This document shows, one piece after another, positions 1 through 9,284 of a stretch of 64,000 nt of DNA (its first letter is position 1; the number at the start of each line of letters is the position of its first letter). Both the position numbers and the translations under genes were made by a program. Under the pieces are notes generated by a model. It saw only the letters and a list, made by a program, of their open reading frames with translations. It searched no databases and was not told where the DNA came from. Source of the DNA: Geopseudomonas sagittaria (lineage in GTDB: Bacteria > Pseudomonadota > Gammaproteobacteria > Pseudomonadales > Pseudomonadaceae); NCBI RefSeq assembly GCF_900115715.1, contig NZ_FOXM01000014.1, positions 55,144 to 119,143 of the forward strand, read 5' to 3'.

Positions 1-249
1 GAAGCTCTGCCAGGTGTCGGCGACGAAGTCGGCGCGGGCGACCTGCGCCCGGCAGTGGCGCTCGGCCAGCGCCTGGTAGGCCTCGCGGCTCAGCGCCGTG
101 CGGGCCAGGGCGAGGATGCGCAGATCGGCGGGCAACCGTCGCTCGCGGTGCAGGTGGTAGAGTGCCGGCAGCAGCTTGTGCAGGGCCAGATCGCCGGTGC
201 CGCCGAACACCAGCATGTCGCAGGGAAGAACGGGTGAAAGGGACGGCAC
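1..249 (-). CDS. zwf: Glucose-6-phosphate dehydrogenase, N-terminal part (runs off left edge)
   Basis: This is the N-terminal 83 codons of an NADP-dependent glucose-6-phosphate dehydrogenase, the entry enzyme of the Entner-Doudoroff/pentose phosphate routes. Translation of the minus strand gives CDMLVFGGTGDLALHKLLPA, the Rossmann nucleotide-binding fingerprint (GGTGDLA), then LYHLHRERRLP and a LALAR stretch typical of Zwf. The start is a GTG at 249-247, with GGAG about 8 bases upstream. It diverges from an RpiR/HexR regulator across a 103-bp gap that carries a perfect palindrome. In PAO1 a second zwf copy (PA5439) next to an RpiR regulator and pycAB has this arrangement, so this is probably that paralogue. 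The C-terminus lies outside the window. Confidence 0.9.
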   Translation of the reverse strand, partial: MPSLSPVLPCDMLVFGGTGDLALHKLLPALYHLHRERRLPADLRILALARTALSREAYQALAERHCRAQVARADFVADTWQSF

Positions 250-290
250 AGGGTGTCTCCGACGCGGTTTGCCTGGGCGCTGGCGCAGCT

Positions 291-309
291 TTTGTAGTAT
301 AACTACAAA
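291..309. promoter_or_regulatory. Probable HexR-type operator between zwf and hexR
   Basis: A perfect inverted repeat, TTTGTAGT-ATA-ACTACAAA, lies in the 103-bp divergent gap. It resembles the HexR operator of gammaproteobacteria (TTGT/ACAA half sites, GTAGT dyad). A further half site (GTTACTAC) follows at 310-317. The adjacent RpiR/HexR regulator is the obvious ligand and would control both divergent genes. Assignment is by motif and context. Confidence 0.7.
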
Positions 310-352
310 GTTACTACCTCCGGCTTTTGCCGATCATAACCGAGTCCGCGCC

Positions 353-1234
353 GTGAATCTGTTGCAACACATTGCCCAATCCCGCGCCCTGCTGCGCAAG
401 TCGGAGCTCAAGGTCGCCGACTACGTGCTGCAGGACCCGGCGGCCGTCATGCATAGCTCGATGGCCGACCTCGCCCACCAGGTCGGCATCAGCGAGCCGA
501 CCATCGTGCGCTTCTGCCGCGCCATCGGCTGCTCGGGGTTCCAGGACCTCAAGCTCAAGCTGGCGCAGAGTCTGGCCGCCGGCGCCAGCTTCGGCCAGTT
601 CGCCATCCACGAGGAAGACTCGCTGGCCGACTTCAGCCTGAAGATCTTCGACACCACCCTGCACACCCTGATCGAGGTGCGCGAGCACCTCAACATGCAG
701 GCCCTGGAGCGGGCGATCAACGCCATCGCCAACGCCCAGCGCGTCGAGTTCTACGGCTTCGGCGCCTCCGGCGCGGTGGCCGCCGACGCCCAGCACAAGT
801 TCTTCCGCCTGCTGCTGACCGCCGCTGCCTATTCCGACCCGCACATGCAGGCGATGAGCGCGGTGACCTTGAAGCCCGGCGACGTGGCGATCTGCATCTC
901 GCAGTCCGGGCGCTCCAAGGACCTGCTGACCACCGCCAACCTGGTGCGCGAAAGCGGTGCGACGCTGATCACCCTGTGCCCCAGCCAGACCCCGCTGGCC
1001 GACCTGGCCACCGTCAACCTGGCCATCGACGTGCAGGAGGACACCGAGATCTACACCCCGCTGACCTCGCGGATCGCCCACCTGGTGGTGATCGACGTGC
1101 TGGCGATGGGCGTGGCCATGGCCCGCGGCCCGGACCTGGTCAACCACCTGAAGAGCGTCAAGCGCAGCCTGCGCAGCCTGCGCCTGTCGCCGAAGACCGC
1201 CAAGCCCAGCGAGGACGGCCCGGCCGGCGCCTGA
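353..1234 (+). CDS. hexR: RpiR/HexR-family transcriptional regulator
   Basis: This is a 293-residue regulator of central carbon metabolism. An N-terminal RpiR helix-turn-helix (residues about 1-77) is followed by a SIS sugar-phosphate-binding domain (about 120-260). HexR proteins bind 2-keto-3-deoxy-6-phosphogluconate and repress zwf/edd-type genes. The start is the GTG at 353, whose product opens with NLLQHIAQSRALLRKSE as in HexR. Longer readings of the frame extend implausibly into zwf. HTH residues are visible at ISEPTIVRFCRAIGC and the SIS core at ISQSGRSKDLL. It is divergent from a zwf paralogue with a palindrome between them. Pseudomonas usually has another HexR beside zwf-1/edd, so this may be the PA5438-type paralogue. 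Confidence 0.88.
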   Translation: MNLLQHIAQSRALLRKSELKVADYVLQDPAAVMHSSMADLAHQVGISEPTIVRFCRAIGCSGFQDLKLKLAQSLAAGASFGQFAIHEEDSLADFSLKIFDTTLHTLIEVREHLNMQALERAINAIANAQRVEFYGFGASGAVAADAQHKFFRLLLTAAAYSDPHMQAMSAVTLKPGDVAICISQSGRSKDLLTTANLVRESGATLITLCPSQTPLADLATVNLAIDVQEDTEIYTPLTSRIAHLVVIDVLAMGVAMARGPDLVNHLKSVKRSLRSLRLSPKTAKPSEDGPAGA

Positions 1235-1255
1235 GCCGCCGCTGCCCGCCGCCCA

Positions 1256-1279
1256 CCCTCTCCTCTCAGCGGGAGAGGG
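1256..1279 (+). terminator. Stem-loop downstream of hexR
   Basis: Inverted repeat CCCTCTCC/GGAGAGGG with an 8-base loop lies 22 bases after the hexR stop. There is no T-run, so termination is only a possibility. Similar CCCTCTCC hairpins are common between Pseudomonas genes. Confidence 0.35.
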
Positions 1280-1387
1280 GCTCTCCCCACGCCACTGTCA
1301 CGCCGGCGTCACCGCTTCGCCGTCAAGCCGTCACCTGGCACGCGTCATGCTGCAACTCCCGGAATCACTCGAGATGGGAGAGACGCC

Positions 1388-1612
1388 ATGCCCCGCCACC
1401 ATGCTGTCAACGTCGCCACCGATTTCCCCCGCCTGGACGCCAAGACCCGCCGCAAGCTGGAAGACCAGCGGCGCATGGCCTTCCGCCGGGCCATCGAGCA
1501 GCACAACGAAGAACGCCGCCTCAACCAGGCGATCGACGACTATCCCGAGCTGATCGCCATCAACTACGTGCGCGCGCTGCGCGCCGAAACGCGCCGCCAG
1601 CCCGGCGCATAA
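1388..1612 (+). CDS. Small conserved protein resembling the PA3496 family
   Basis: A 74-residue, highly basic and acidic protein with no signal peptide or membrane segment. The core KLEDQRRMAFRRAIEQH followed by a YPEL motif closely resembles what I recall of small Pseudomonas proteins named 'PA3496 family putative envelope integrity protein'. The biochemical role is unknown. The ATG is preceded by GGGAGAGACGCC, a good ribosome-binding site. The gene lies between hexR and a convergent LysR gene and has no obvious partner. The family assignment is from memory and should be treated as moderate. Confidence 0.7.
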   Translation: MPRHHAVNVATDFPRLDAKTRRKLEDQRRMAFRRAIEQHNEERRLNQAIDDYPELIAINYVRALRAETRRQPGA

Positions 1613-1637
1613 GCGCGGGCGACAGCGCCGGGCGCGG

Positions 1638-2567
1638 TCAGATCGCCAGGCTGAGCGCGTTGATCTGCGCCCGGCTGCTGCGGATGAACTCGAGGAAGGC
1701 CAGCGCCACCGGGCTCAGCCGCCGGTCGCGCGGATGCACCACGCACCAGCTGTGCTGCAGCGGCAGCTCGGCCACCGGCAGCTCGCACAGGCGGCCGCTG
1801 GCCAGCTCCAGGCTCACCGCATGGCGCGGCAGCAGGGCCAGGCCGAGACCGGCCAGCACGCCGGCGCGCTGCGCTTCCTGGGAGCCGAGCTGCTGGGTAT
1901 CGGCGAAGTGCGCCCGCTTGTCGTGGCAGAACGCCTCGCAGGCCTGGCGGGTGCCGGAACCCGGCTCGCGGACCAGCAGCGGCCAGGCGGTCAGCTCCTG
2001 CAGGCTGAGCCGCTCGCGCTGGCACAGCGGATGCCCGGCCGGCGCCACGGCGACGATCTGGTTGGTGAGAAACGGCATGAACTCCAGGTTCATGCCGGTG
2101 GGCACCTGGGAGAGGATCATCAGCTCGTCGCGGCTGACGCTCATCCGCCGCAGTGCGTGGGCATGACTGGCGACGGTGAGCTGCAGGCCGACCTGCGGAT
2201 GCTGCTCGCGGAAGGCGGCGAACAGGTGCGGCACCACGTACTCGGCACTGGACTCCACGGTCAGGCTGAGCTGGCCCTGCAGCGAGCCCTCCAGGTCGGA
2301 GAGCTGCATGTCGAGGCTCTCGAGGCGGCCGAAGATGTCGGCGCCGGCACGGCGCAGCGCCTCGGCGGCGTCGGTGAGGTAGAGCTTCTTGCCGACGTAC
2401 TCGAACAGCGGCTGGCCGACCAGCTCCTCGAGCTGGCGGACCTGCAGGCTGACCGCCGGCTGGGTGAGGGCCATCTCCTCGGCGGCGCGACTGTAGGAGC
2501 GGGTCTCGCACACCGCACGGAACACCTGCAGCTGGCGCAGGGTGAGACGCATCAGGGACTTGCGCAT
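1638..2567 (-). CDS. pycR: LysR-type regulator of pyruvate carboxylase (PycR-like)
   Basis: A 309-residue LysR-type regulator. The winged HTH is at residues about 5-65 (LRQLQVFRAVCETRSYSRAA, then LTQPAVSLQVRQLEE) and a periplasmic-binding-protein-like effector domain follows. The start is the ATG at 2567 with GAGG upstream. An in-frame upstream ATG would add 46 unlikely residues. It is divergent from pycA-pycB, the same layout as PA5437 (PycR) in P. aeruginosa, which controls pyruvate carboxylase. It probably binds the dyad in the divergent gap at 2721-2730 and activates pycAB. The product ends only about 25 bp from the convergent small gene. Confidence 0.85.
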   Translation of the reverse strand: MRKSLMRLTLRQLQVFRAVCETRSYSRAAEEMALTQPAVSLQVRQLEELVGQPLFEYVGKKLYLTDAAEALRRAGADIFGRLESLDMQLSDLEGSLQGQLSLTVESSAEYVVPHLFAAFREQHPQVGLQLTVASHAHALRRMSVSRDELMILSQVPTGMNLEFMPFLTNQIVAVAPAGHPLCQRERLSLQELTAWPLLVREPGSGTRQACEAFCHDKRAHFADTQQLGSQEAQRAGVLAGLGLALLPRHAVSLELASGRLCELPVAELPLQHSWCVVHPRDRRLSPVALAFLEFIRSSRAQINALSLAI

Positions 2568-2720
2568 GGGGACCTCGGCAATGGCTGAACGAAGGCCGGC
2601 AGCGGTGTGCAACCGGCCTGTAACCGGGTTGCAACATGTAGCGACGTTCGCCGCGTCACATCCGACTGATTGGCTGCAGCCCAGGAAATCCGGGACTTCC
2701 GCCAATGTATAAGCTGTAGT

Positions 2721-2730
2721 TTATGCATAA
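2721..2730. promoter_or_regulatory. Palindromic candidate LysR operator in the pycR-pycA gap
   Basis: The 266-bp divergent gap is locally AT-rich at 2700-2760. It contains the perfect palindrome TTATGCATAA and, just before it, ATAA-N8-TTAT (2709-2724), both typical of LysR recognition dyads. The AT-rich tract TAACAAATATTCATTTTTC follows and could supply the -10 region of pycA. Sites are inferred from symmetry only. Confidence 0.45.
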
Positions 2731-2833
2731 CCTAACAAATATTCATTTTTCTTAATCCACCCCTCGGCGCTAGGGTATTTGCACCTGCCGCCTGACCGGC
2801 CGGGTCAGCCAGCCCAGACCGAGGGAGACCTCC

Positions 2834-4249
<1,416 letters not shown>

Positions 4250-4258
4250 GGAATTGAG

Positions 4259-6067
4259 ATGAACAAGAAGATCACCGTCACCGATACCATCCTGCGTGAT
4301 GCGCACCAGTCGCTGCTGGCCACCCGCATGCGCCTCGAGGACATGCTGCCGATCTGCGCCAAGCTCGACCAGGTCGGCTACTGGTCGCTGGAAGTCTGGG
4401 GCGGCGCCACCTTCGACGCCTGCGTGCGCTTCCTCAAGGAAGATCCGTGGGAGCGCCTGCGCCAGCTGCGCGCCGCGCTGCCCAACACCCGCCTGCAGAT
4501 GCTCCTGCGCGGCCAGAACCTGCTCGGCTACCGCCACTACAGCGACGACGTGGTCAAGGCCTTCGTCGCCAAGGCGGCGGTCAACGGCATCGACGTGTTC
4601 CGCATCTTCGATGCGATGAACGACGTGCGCAACCTGCGCACCGCCATCGAGGCGGTCAAGGCCGCCGGCAAGCACGCCCAGGGCACCATCGCCTACACCA
4701 CCAGCCCGGTGCACACCGTCGCGTCGTTCGTCGAGCTGGGCAAGCGCATGCAGGAGAAGGGCGTCGACTCTATCGCCATCAAGGACATGGCCGGCCTCTT
4801 GACCCCCTACGCCACCGCCGAACTGGTGCAGGCGCTGAAGGCCGAGATCGACCTGCCGATCTTCATCCACTCCCACGACACCGCCGGCATGGGCAGCATG
4901 TGCCAGCTCAAGGCCATCGAGGCCGGTGCCGACCACATCGACACCGCCATCTCCAGCTTCGCCTGGGGCACCAGCCACCCGGGCACCGAGTCGATGGTCG
5001 CCGCGCTGCGCGGCACCCCGTTCGACACCGGCCTGGACCTCGAGCTGCTGCAGGAGATCGGCCTGTACTTCTACGGCGTGCGCAAGAAGTACCACCAGTT
5101 CGAGAGCGAGTTCACCTCCGTGGACACCCGCGTGCAGGTCAACCAGGTGCCGGGCGGCATGATGTCCAACCTGGCCAACCAGCTGAAGGAGCAGGGCGCC
5201 CTGCACCGCATCAACGAGGTGTTCGCGGAGATCCCGCGGGTGCGCGAAGACCTCGGCTTCCCGCCGCTGGTCACCCCGACCTCGCAGATCGTCGGCACCC
5301 AGGCGGTGTTCAACGTGCTGGCCGGCGAGCGCTACAAGACCATCACCAACGAGGTGAAGCTGTACCTGCAGGGCCGCTACGGCAAGGCGCCGGCGCCGGT
5401 CAACGAGCACCTGCGCTTCCAGGCGATCGGCAGCGAGGACGTCATCGACGTGCGCCCGGCCGACCTGCTGCAGCCGGAAATGGCCCGCCTGCGCGAGGAG
5501 ATAGGCCCGCTGGCCAAGTCCGAAGAGGACGTGCTGACCTTCGCCATGTTCCCCGACATCGGTCGCAAGTTCCTCGAGGAGCGCGCCGCCGGCACCCTTA
5601 CTCCTGAAGCGTTGCTGCCGCAGCCCGACGCCGCCGCGCGCCCGGCCGCCCAGGAAGGCGTGCCGACCGAGTTCGTGGTCGACGTGCACGGCGAGAGCTA
5701 CCGCATCGACATCACCGGGGTCAGCGTGAAGAACGACGGCAAGCGCCACTTCTACCTGGCCATCGACGGCATGCCGGAGGAGGTGGTGTTCGAGCCGCTC
5801 AACGCATTCGTCGGCGGCGCCGCCAGCGGCAAGCGCAAGCAGAGCGCCGCGCCGGGCGACGTCAGCACCACCATGCCGGGCAACATCGTCGACGTGCTGG
5901 TGAAGGAAGGTGATGTGGTCAAGGCCGGCCAGCCGGTGCTGATCACCGAAGCAATGAAGATGGAGACCGAGGTGCAGGCGCCGCTCGCCGGCACCGTGAA
6001 GGCCGTCCATGTGGTTAAGGGCGACAGGGTCAATCCCGGTGAAGTACTCATCGAGATTGGAAATTAA
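4259..6067 (+). CDS. pycB: Pyruvate carboxylase subunit B (carboxyltransferase plus biotin carrier)
   Basis: A 602-residue subunit. An HMGL-type carboxyltransferase TIM barrel comes first (about 1-280; DTILRDAHQSL metal/substrate motif, KDMAGLL). A conserved linker domain follows, then a C-terminal biotinyl domain. The biotinylated lysine is K567 in EAMKMET. It transfers CO2 from biotin to pyruvate. Often annotated oadA in pseudomonads, but there are no sodium-pump beta/gamma subunits nearby, so a cytosolic pyruvate carboxylase is the better reading. A strong stem-loop with a T-run ends the operon immediately downstream. Confidence 0.95.
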   Translation: MNKKITVTDTILRDAHQSLLATRMRLEDMLPICAKLDQVGYWSLEVWGGATFDACVRFLKEDPWERLRQLRAALPNTRLQMLLRGQNLLGYRHYSDDVVKAFVAKAAVNGIDVFRIFDAMNDVRNLRTAIEAVKAAGKHAQGTIAYTTSPVHTVASFVELGKRMQEKGVDSIAIKDMAGLLTPYATAELVQALKAEIDLPIFIHSHDTAGMGSMCQLKAIEAGADHIDTAISSFAWGTSHPGTESMVAALRGTPFDTGLDLELLQEIGLYFYGVRKKYHQFESEFTSVDTRVQVNQVPGGMMSNLANQLKEQGALHRINEVFAEIPRVREDLGFPPLVTPTSQIVGTQAVFNVLAGERYKTITNEVKLYLQGRYGKAPAPVNEHLRFQAIGSEDVIDVRPADLLQPEMARLREEIGPLAKSEEDVLTFAMFPDIGRKFLEERAAGTLTPEALLPQPDAAARPAAQEGVPTEFVVDVHGESYRIDITGVSVKNDGKRHFYLAIDGMPEEVVFEPLNAFVGGAASGKRKQSAAPGDVSTTMPGNIVDVLVKEGDVVKAGQPVLITEAMKMETEVQAPLAGTVKAVHVVKGDRVNPGEVLIEIGN

Positions 6068-6075
6068 GTCCCTTG

Positions 6076-6105
6076 AAAGGGGAGCCGAATGGCTCCCCTT
6101 TTTTT
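6076..6105 (+). terminator. Rho-independent terminator of pycAB
   Basis: Perfect stem AAAGGGGAGCC / GGCTCCCCTTT with a GAAT loop, continuing into a T-run, starting 8 bases after the pycB stop. Confidence 0.92.
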
Positions 6106-6153
6106 CATCTCGACTATAAGAACAACGACTGCCTGCATGCCCGAGGAGGGCCG

Positions 6154-7095
6154 ATGAGTCTCGACCCCGTTGTACTGTTCTTCGTCTTCGGCCTGACCGC
6201 CGGCCTGCTGAAGAGCGAGCTGAAGCTGCCGCCGGCGCTGTACGAAACCCTGTCCATCGTCCTGCTGCTGGCCATCGGCCTGCACGGCGGCGTCGAGCTG
6301 GCTGAGCAGGCCAGCCCGGCGCTGCTCGGCCAGTCGGCGCTGGTGCTGGGCCTGGGCATCGTCCTGCCGCTGCTGGCCTTCGCCCTGCTGCGCGTCCTGC
6401 GCTTCGACCGCATCAACGCCGCCAGCGTGGCGGCGCACTACGGCTCGGTGAGCGCCGGTACCTTCGCCGTGGTGGTCGCCTACCTGGCCTCGCGGGAGAT
6501 CTTCTTCGAGAGCTACATGCCGCTGTTCGTGGCGATCCTCGAGATCCCGGCGATCCTGGTCGGCATCCTGCTGGCCAAGGGTGTCTCCCGCGACACCCAC
6601 TGGAAGGAACTGGGCCGCGAGATCTTCCTCGGCAAGAGCATCATGCTGCTGCTCGGCGGCCTGGTGATCGGCGCGCTGGCCGGCAAGGAAGCGATCAAGC
6701 CGCTGGAGCCGCTGTACACGGGCATGTTCAAACCGGTGCTGGCGTTCTTCCTCCTCGAGATGGGCCTGATCGCCTCAGGGCAGCTCGGCTCGCTGCGCCA
6801 GTACGGCATGCGCCTGGCCGCCTTCGCCCTGTGCATGCCGCTGCTCGGCGCGCTGATCGGCGCCCTGCTGGCGCGGCTGATGGGTCTGTCGCTGGGCGGC
6901 ACGGCGATGCTCGCCACCTTGGCCGCCAGCGCCTCCTACATCGCCGTGCCGGCGGCCATGCGCCTGGCGCTGCCCGAGGCCAATCCCTCGCTGTCGCTGA
7001 CCGCCGCACTGGGGATCACCTTTCCCTTCAACATCCTGATCGGCATCCCGCTGTACCTGATGCTGGCCGAGCAACTGATCGCCTGGGGACTCTGA
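6154..7095 (+). CDS. SbtA-type sodium-dependent bicarbonate transporter
   Basis: A 313-residue integral membrane protein, with about ten hydrophobic helices running almost the full length. It matches the SbtA/DUF897 family: opening SLDPVVLFFVFGLTAGLLKS, central SAGTFAVVVAYLASREI, and a second repeat ending in NILIGIPLYLMLAEQ. Family members co-transport Na+ and bicarbonate across the inner membrane. The start at 6154 has GAGGAGG upstream; an earlier in-frame ATG would overlap the terminator. A PII-like gene follows after one base, as in cyanobacterial sbtA-sbtB. Context beside bicarbonate-consuming pyruvate carboxylase supports bicarbonate as substrate, but this is inferred. Confidence 0.82.
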   Translation: MSLDPVVLFFVFGLTAGLLKSELKLPPALYETLSIVLLLAIGLHGGVELAEQASPALLGQSALVLGLGIVLPLLAFALLRVLRFDRINAASVAAHYGSVSAGTFAVVVAYLASREIFFESYMPLFVAILEIPAILVGILLAKGVSRDTHWKELGREIFLGKSIMLLLGGLVIGALAGKEAIKPLEPLYTGMFKPVLAFFLLEMGLIASGQLGSLRQYGMRLAAFALCMPLLGALIGALLARLMGLSLGGTAMLATLAASASYIAVPAAMRLALPEANPSLSLTAALGITFPFNILIGIPLYLMLAEQLIAWGL

Positions 7096-7096
7096 C

Positions 7097-7411
7097 ATGG
7101 CCCACACCACCCTGCTCACCGTGATCTGCGAAGCGGCGCTGGAGCACAAGCTGGTCGCCGACCTCGAACAGCTCGGCGCGCCCGGCTGGACCCTCTCCGA
7201 CGTGCGCGGCCGCGGCTCCCACGGCCTGCGCCGCGCCGACTGGGACACCGCCGGCAACATCCGCGCCGAGATCCTCTGCGCGCGCGAGCTGGCCGAACGC
7301 ATCGCCCGCCACCTGCAGGAACGCTACTACGCCAACTTCGCGATGATCTGCTACCTGGCCGAGGTGGAAGTGCTGCGCGCGGAGAAGTTCGTCGCCAAGC
7401 CGGCCGGTTGA
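7097..7411 (+). CDS. PII-like (SbtB-type) regulatory protein of the bicarbonate transporter
   Basis: A 104-residue cytosolic protein with a PII-like ferredoxin fold. The segment SDVRGRGSHGLRRADWD corresponds to the nucleotide-binding/T-loop region of SbtB-like proteins, and the C-terminal ICYLAEVEVLRAEKF strand is typical. It is expected to bind adenine nucleotides and gate the adjacent SbtA-like permease at the inner membrane. Its ATG follows the transporter stop by a single base, so the two are translationally linked. Which nucleotide it senses cannot be read from the sequence. Confidence 0.78.
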   Translation: MAHTTLLTVICEAALEHKLVADLEQLGAPGWTLSDVRGRGSHGLRRADWDTAGNIRAEILCARELAERIARHLQERYYANFAMICYLAEVEVLRAEKFVAKPAG

Positions 7412-7416
7412 CTTTA

Positions 7417-7433
7417 AAGACAATCGGTCTAAT
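7417..7433. promoter_or_regulatory. AcuR-type operator 1 (acuR promoter)
   Basis: AAGACAATCGGTCTAAT, a near-palindrome (AGAC...GGTCT), lies 9 bases before the acuR start. Almost the same box recurs before acuI at 8094-8110. The shared core is AGAC-R-ATCGGTC-Y-AAT. The position implies autorepression. Confidence 0.7.
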
Positions 7434-7442
7434 ATTCACCCC

Positions 7443-8075
7443 ATGACAGCTCCCAGCCCCCAGCCGCGCCGCGGCCGCCCGCCCAAGGTCGACCGCGACA
7501 ACCGTGAGACCCGCGAGGCGCTGCTGCATTGCGGCATGCGCCTGCTCACCGAGCAGGGCTTCCTGGTCACCGGCATCGACGCGGTGCTCAAGCAGGTCGG
7601 CGTGCCCAAGGGCTCCTTCTACCACTACTTCGCCAGCAAGGAGGCCTTCGGCCGCGCCGTGCTGGAGCGCTACGCCGACTACTTCGCCGCCAAACTGGAT
7701 CGCTGGCTGCTCGATCCGAGCCGCCCGCCGCTGGCGCGCCTGCAGGACTTCGTCGCCGACGCCTGCGCCGGCATGGCCCGCCACGGCTACCGGCGCGGCT
7801 GCCTGGTCGGCAACCTCGGCCAGGAGGTGACCCAGCTGCCGGCAGGCTTTCGCGAGCAGCTGGAGGAAGTGCTGTGCGACTGGCAGACGCGCCTGGCTGC
7901 CTGCCTGCGCGCCGCCCAGCAAGACGGCAGCCTGGCGGCGACGGTGGACTGCGACGAGCTGGCGGCGTTCTTCTGGATCGGCTGGGAAGGCGCCGTGCTG
8001 CGCGCCCGCCTGGTGCAGAGCGATGTGCCGCTGCAGACCTTCATCCGCGGTTTTCTCGCCCTGCTGCCGCGCTGA
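7443..8075 (+). CDS. acuR: TetR-family repressor, AcuR-like
   Basis: A 210-residue TetR regulator. The HTH is at residues about 20-65 (FLVTGIDAVLKQVGVPKGSF, then YHYFASKEAFG) and an all-helical ligand domain follows. A proline/arginine-rich leader precedes the HTH. Linkage to acuI and the identical dyads in front of both genes identify it as AcuR-like, a repressor released by acrylate-type compounds. It ends 80 bp before acuI, and the second operator lies in that gap. The function is inferred from synteny and family; the ligand is not visible in the sequence. Confidence 0.85.
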   Translation: MTAPSPQPRRGRPPKVDRDNRETREALLHCGMRLLTEQGFLVTGIDAVLKQVGVPKGSFYHYFASKEAFGRAVLERYADYFAAKLDRWLLDPSRPPLARLQDFVADACAGMARHGYRRGCLVGNLGQEVTQLPAGFREQLEEVLCDWQTRLAACLRAAQQDGSLAATVDCDELAAFFWIGWEGAVLRARLVQSDVPLQTFIRGFLALLPR

Positions 8076-8093
8076 TTTTTTTCGACCCTTTTC

Positions 8094-8110
8094 TAGACGA
8101 TCGGTCCAAT
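8094..8110. promoter_or_regulatory. AcuR-type operator 2 (acuI promoter)
   Basis: TAGACGATCGGTCCAAT matches the box before acuR at 14 of 17 positions and has the same dyad (TAGAC...GGTCCA). It lies 46 bases before the acuI ATG, overlapping the expected promoter. Confidence 0.7.
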
Positions 8111-8155
8111 AAGCCCGATCCCCTGACAACCGCCCCAAGACAACCGAGGTGATCC

Positions 8156-9139
8156 ATGTTCCGCGCCATCCTGATAGAGAAAGACGACCACGGTTACCGC
8201 GCCGGCGTGCAGGAGCTCGACGAGGCCCGCCTGCCCGAAGGCGACGTGCGGGTGCGCGTCAGCCACAGCACACTGAACTACAAAGACGCCCTGGCGATCA
8301 CCGGCAAGGGCCCGGTGGTGCGCCAGTTCCCCATGGTGCCCGGCATCGACCTGGCCGGCATCGTCGAAGAGAGCAGCCATCCGGACTACCAGCCGGGCGA
8401 TGCGGTACTGCTCAACGGCTGGGGCGTGGGCGAGAGTCACTGGGGCGGCCTGGCCCAGCAGGCGCGCCTCAACGGCGACTGGCTGATCCCGCTGCCACAG
8501 GGCTTTTCCGCCGCCGAGGCGATGGCCATCGGCACCGCCGGCTATACCGCGATGCTCTCGGTACTGGCCCTGGAGCGCAATGGCGTGACTCCCGAGCGGG
8601 GCGAGGTGCTGGTCACCGGCGCCAACGGCGGCGTCGGCAGCTTCGCCATCGCCCTGCTGGCGAAACTCGGCTACCGGGTGTTGGCCTCGACCGGCCGCCC
8701 CGAAGAAGCCGACTACCTGAAGAGTCTCGGCGCCACCGAGATCATCGATCGCGCCACGCTGTCCGAGCCGGGCCGCCCGCTGGGCCGCGAGCGCTGGGCT
8801 GGGGCGATCGACTCGGTGGGCAGCCACACCCTGGCCAACGTCTGCGCGTCCACCCGCTATGGCGGCACCGTGGCCGCCTGCGGCCTGGCCCAGGGCATGG
8901 ACTTCCCGGCCACGGTGGCACCATTCATCCTGCGCGGCGTGACCCTCGCCGGTATCGACAGCGTGATGCGCCCGCGCGCCGACCGCCTGGAAGCCTGGCA
9001 GCGCCTGGCCCGCGACCTGGACAAGGGCCTGCTGGCCTCGATGACCCGCACCATCGGCCTGGAAGAGGCCATCGCCACCGCCGGCGAGCTGCTCACCGGG
9101 AAGGTACGCGGGAGAGTAGTGGTCGACGTCAACCGCTAA
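8156..9139 (+). CDS. acuI: Acryloyl-CoA reductase (NADPH), AcuI
   Basis: A 327-residue zinc-independent medium-chain dehydrogenase/reductase of the YhdH/AcuI family. It reduces acryloyl-CoA to propionyl-CoA with NADPH, detoxifying acrylate from DMSP or propionate-related metabolism. The N-terminal catalytic GroES-like domain contains [18 protein letters not shown]. The Rossmann fold has the NADPH loop [12 protein letters not shown] (about residues 158-169) and later [10 protein letters not shown]. The ATG at 8156 follows GAGGTGATCC. It is probably derepressed with acuR through the dyad at 8094. Confidence 0.88.
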   Translation: MFRAILIEKDDHGYRAGVQELDEARLPEGDVRVRVSHSTLNYKDALAITGKGPVVRQFPMVPGIDLAGIVEESSHPDYQPGDAVLLNGWGVGESHWGGLAQQARLNGDWLIPLPQGFSAAEAMAIGTAGYTAMLSVLALERNGVTPERGEVLVTGANGGVGSFAIALLAKLGYRVLASTGRPEEADYLKSLGATEIIDRATLSEPGRPLGRERWAGAIDSVGSHTLANVCASTRYGGTVAACGLAQGMDFPATVAPFILRGVTLAGIDSVMRPRADRLEAWQRLARDLDKGLLASMTRTIGLEEAIATAGELLTGKVRGRVVVDVNR

Positions 9140-9157
9140 GGCAACTGTAGGGCTGAT

Positions 9158-9259
9158 GGCTCCCACGCTCCCGCGTGGGAGCCCGAGCCACGGACGCTCC
9201 GCGTCCCGCTGCAGCAGCAGCCAGGCATGCGTGCCCACGCAGGAGCGTGGCTACGATCA
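9158..9259. repeat. REP-like hairpin element
   Basis: A perfect hairpin GGCTCCCACGC-TCCC-GCGTGGGAGCC (9158-9183) is followed by a weaker inverted CCACGC/GCGTGG pair at 9235-9250. GCTCCCACGC hairpins of this kind are frequent repetitive extragenic elements in Pseudomonas. The element lies between the convergent acuI and carbonic anhydrase genes and could serve both as a transcription barrier. Confidence 0.65.
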
Positions 9260-9284
9260 GCGCCGCACTTCCTGCGCCACCGTC

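Noticed and set aside
4259..6067. Sodium-pumping oxaloacetate decarboxylase alpha subunit
   Set aside because: No membrane beta or gamma subunit genes are nearby, and the biotin carboxylase partner is adjacent, which indicates pyruvate carboxylase.
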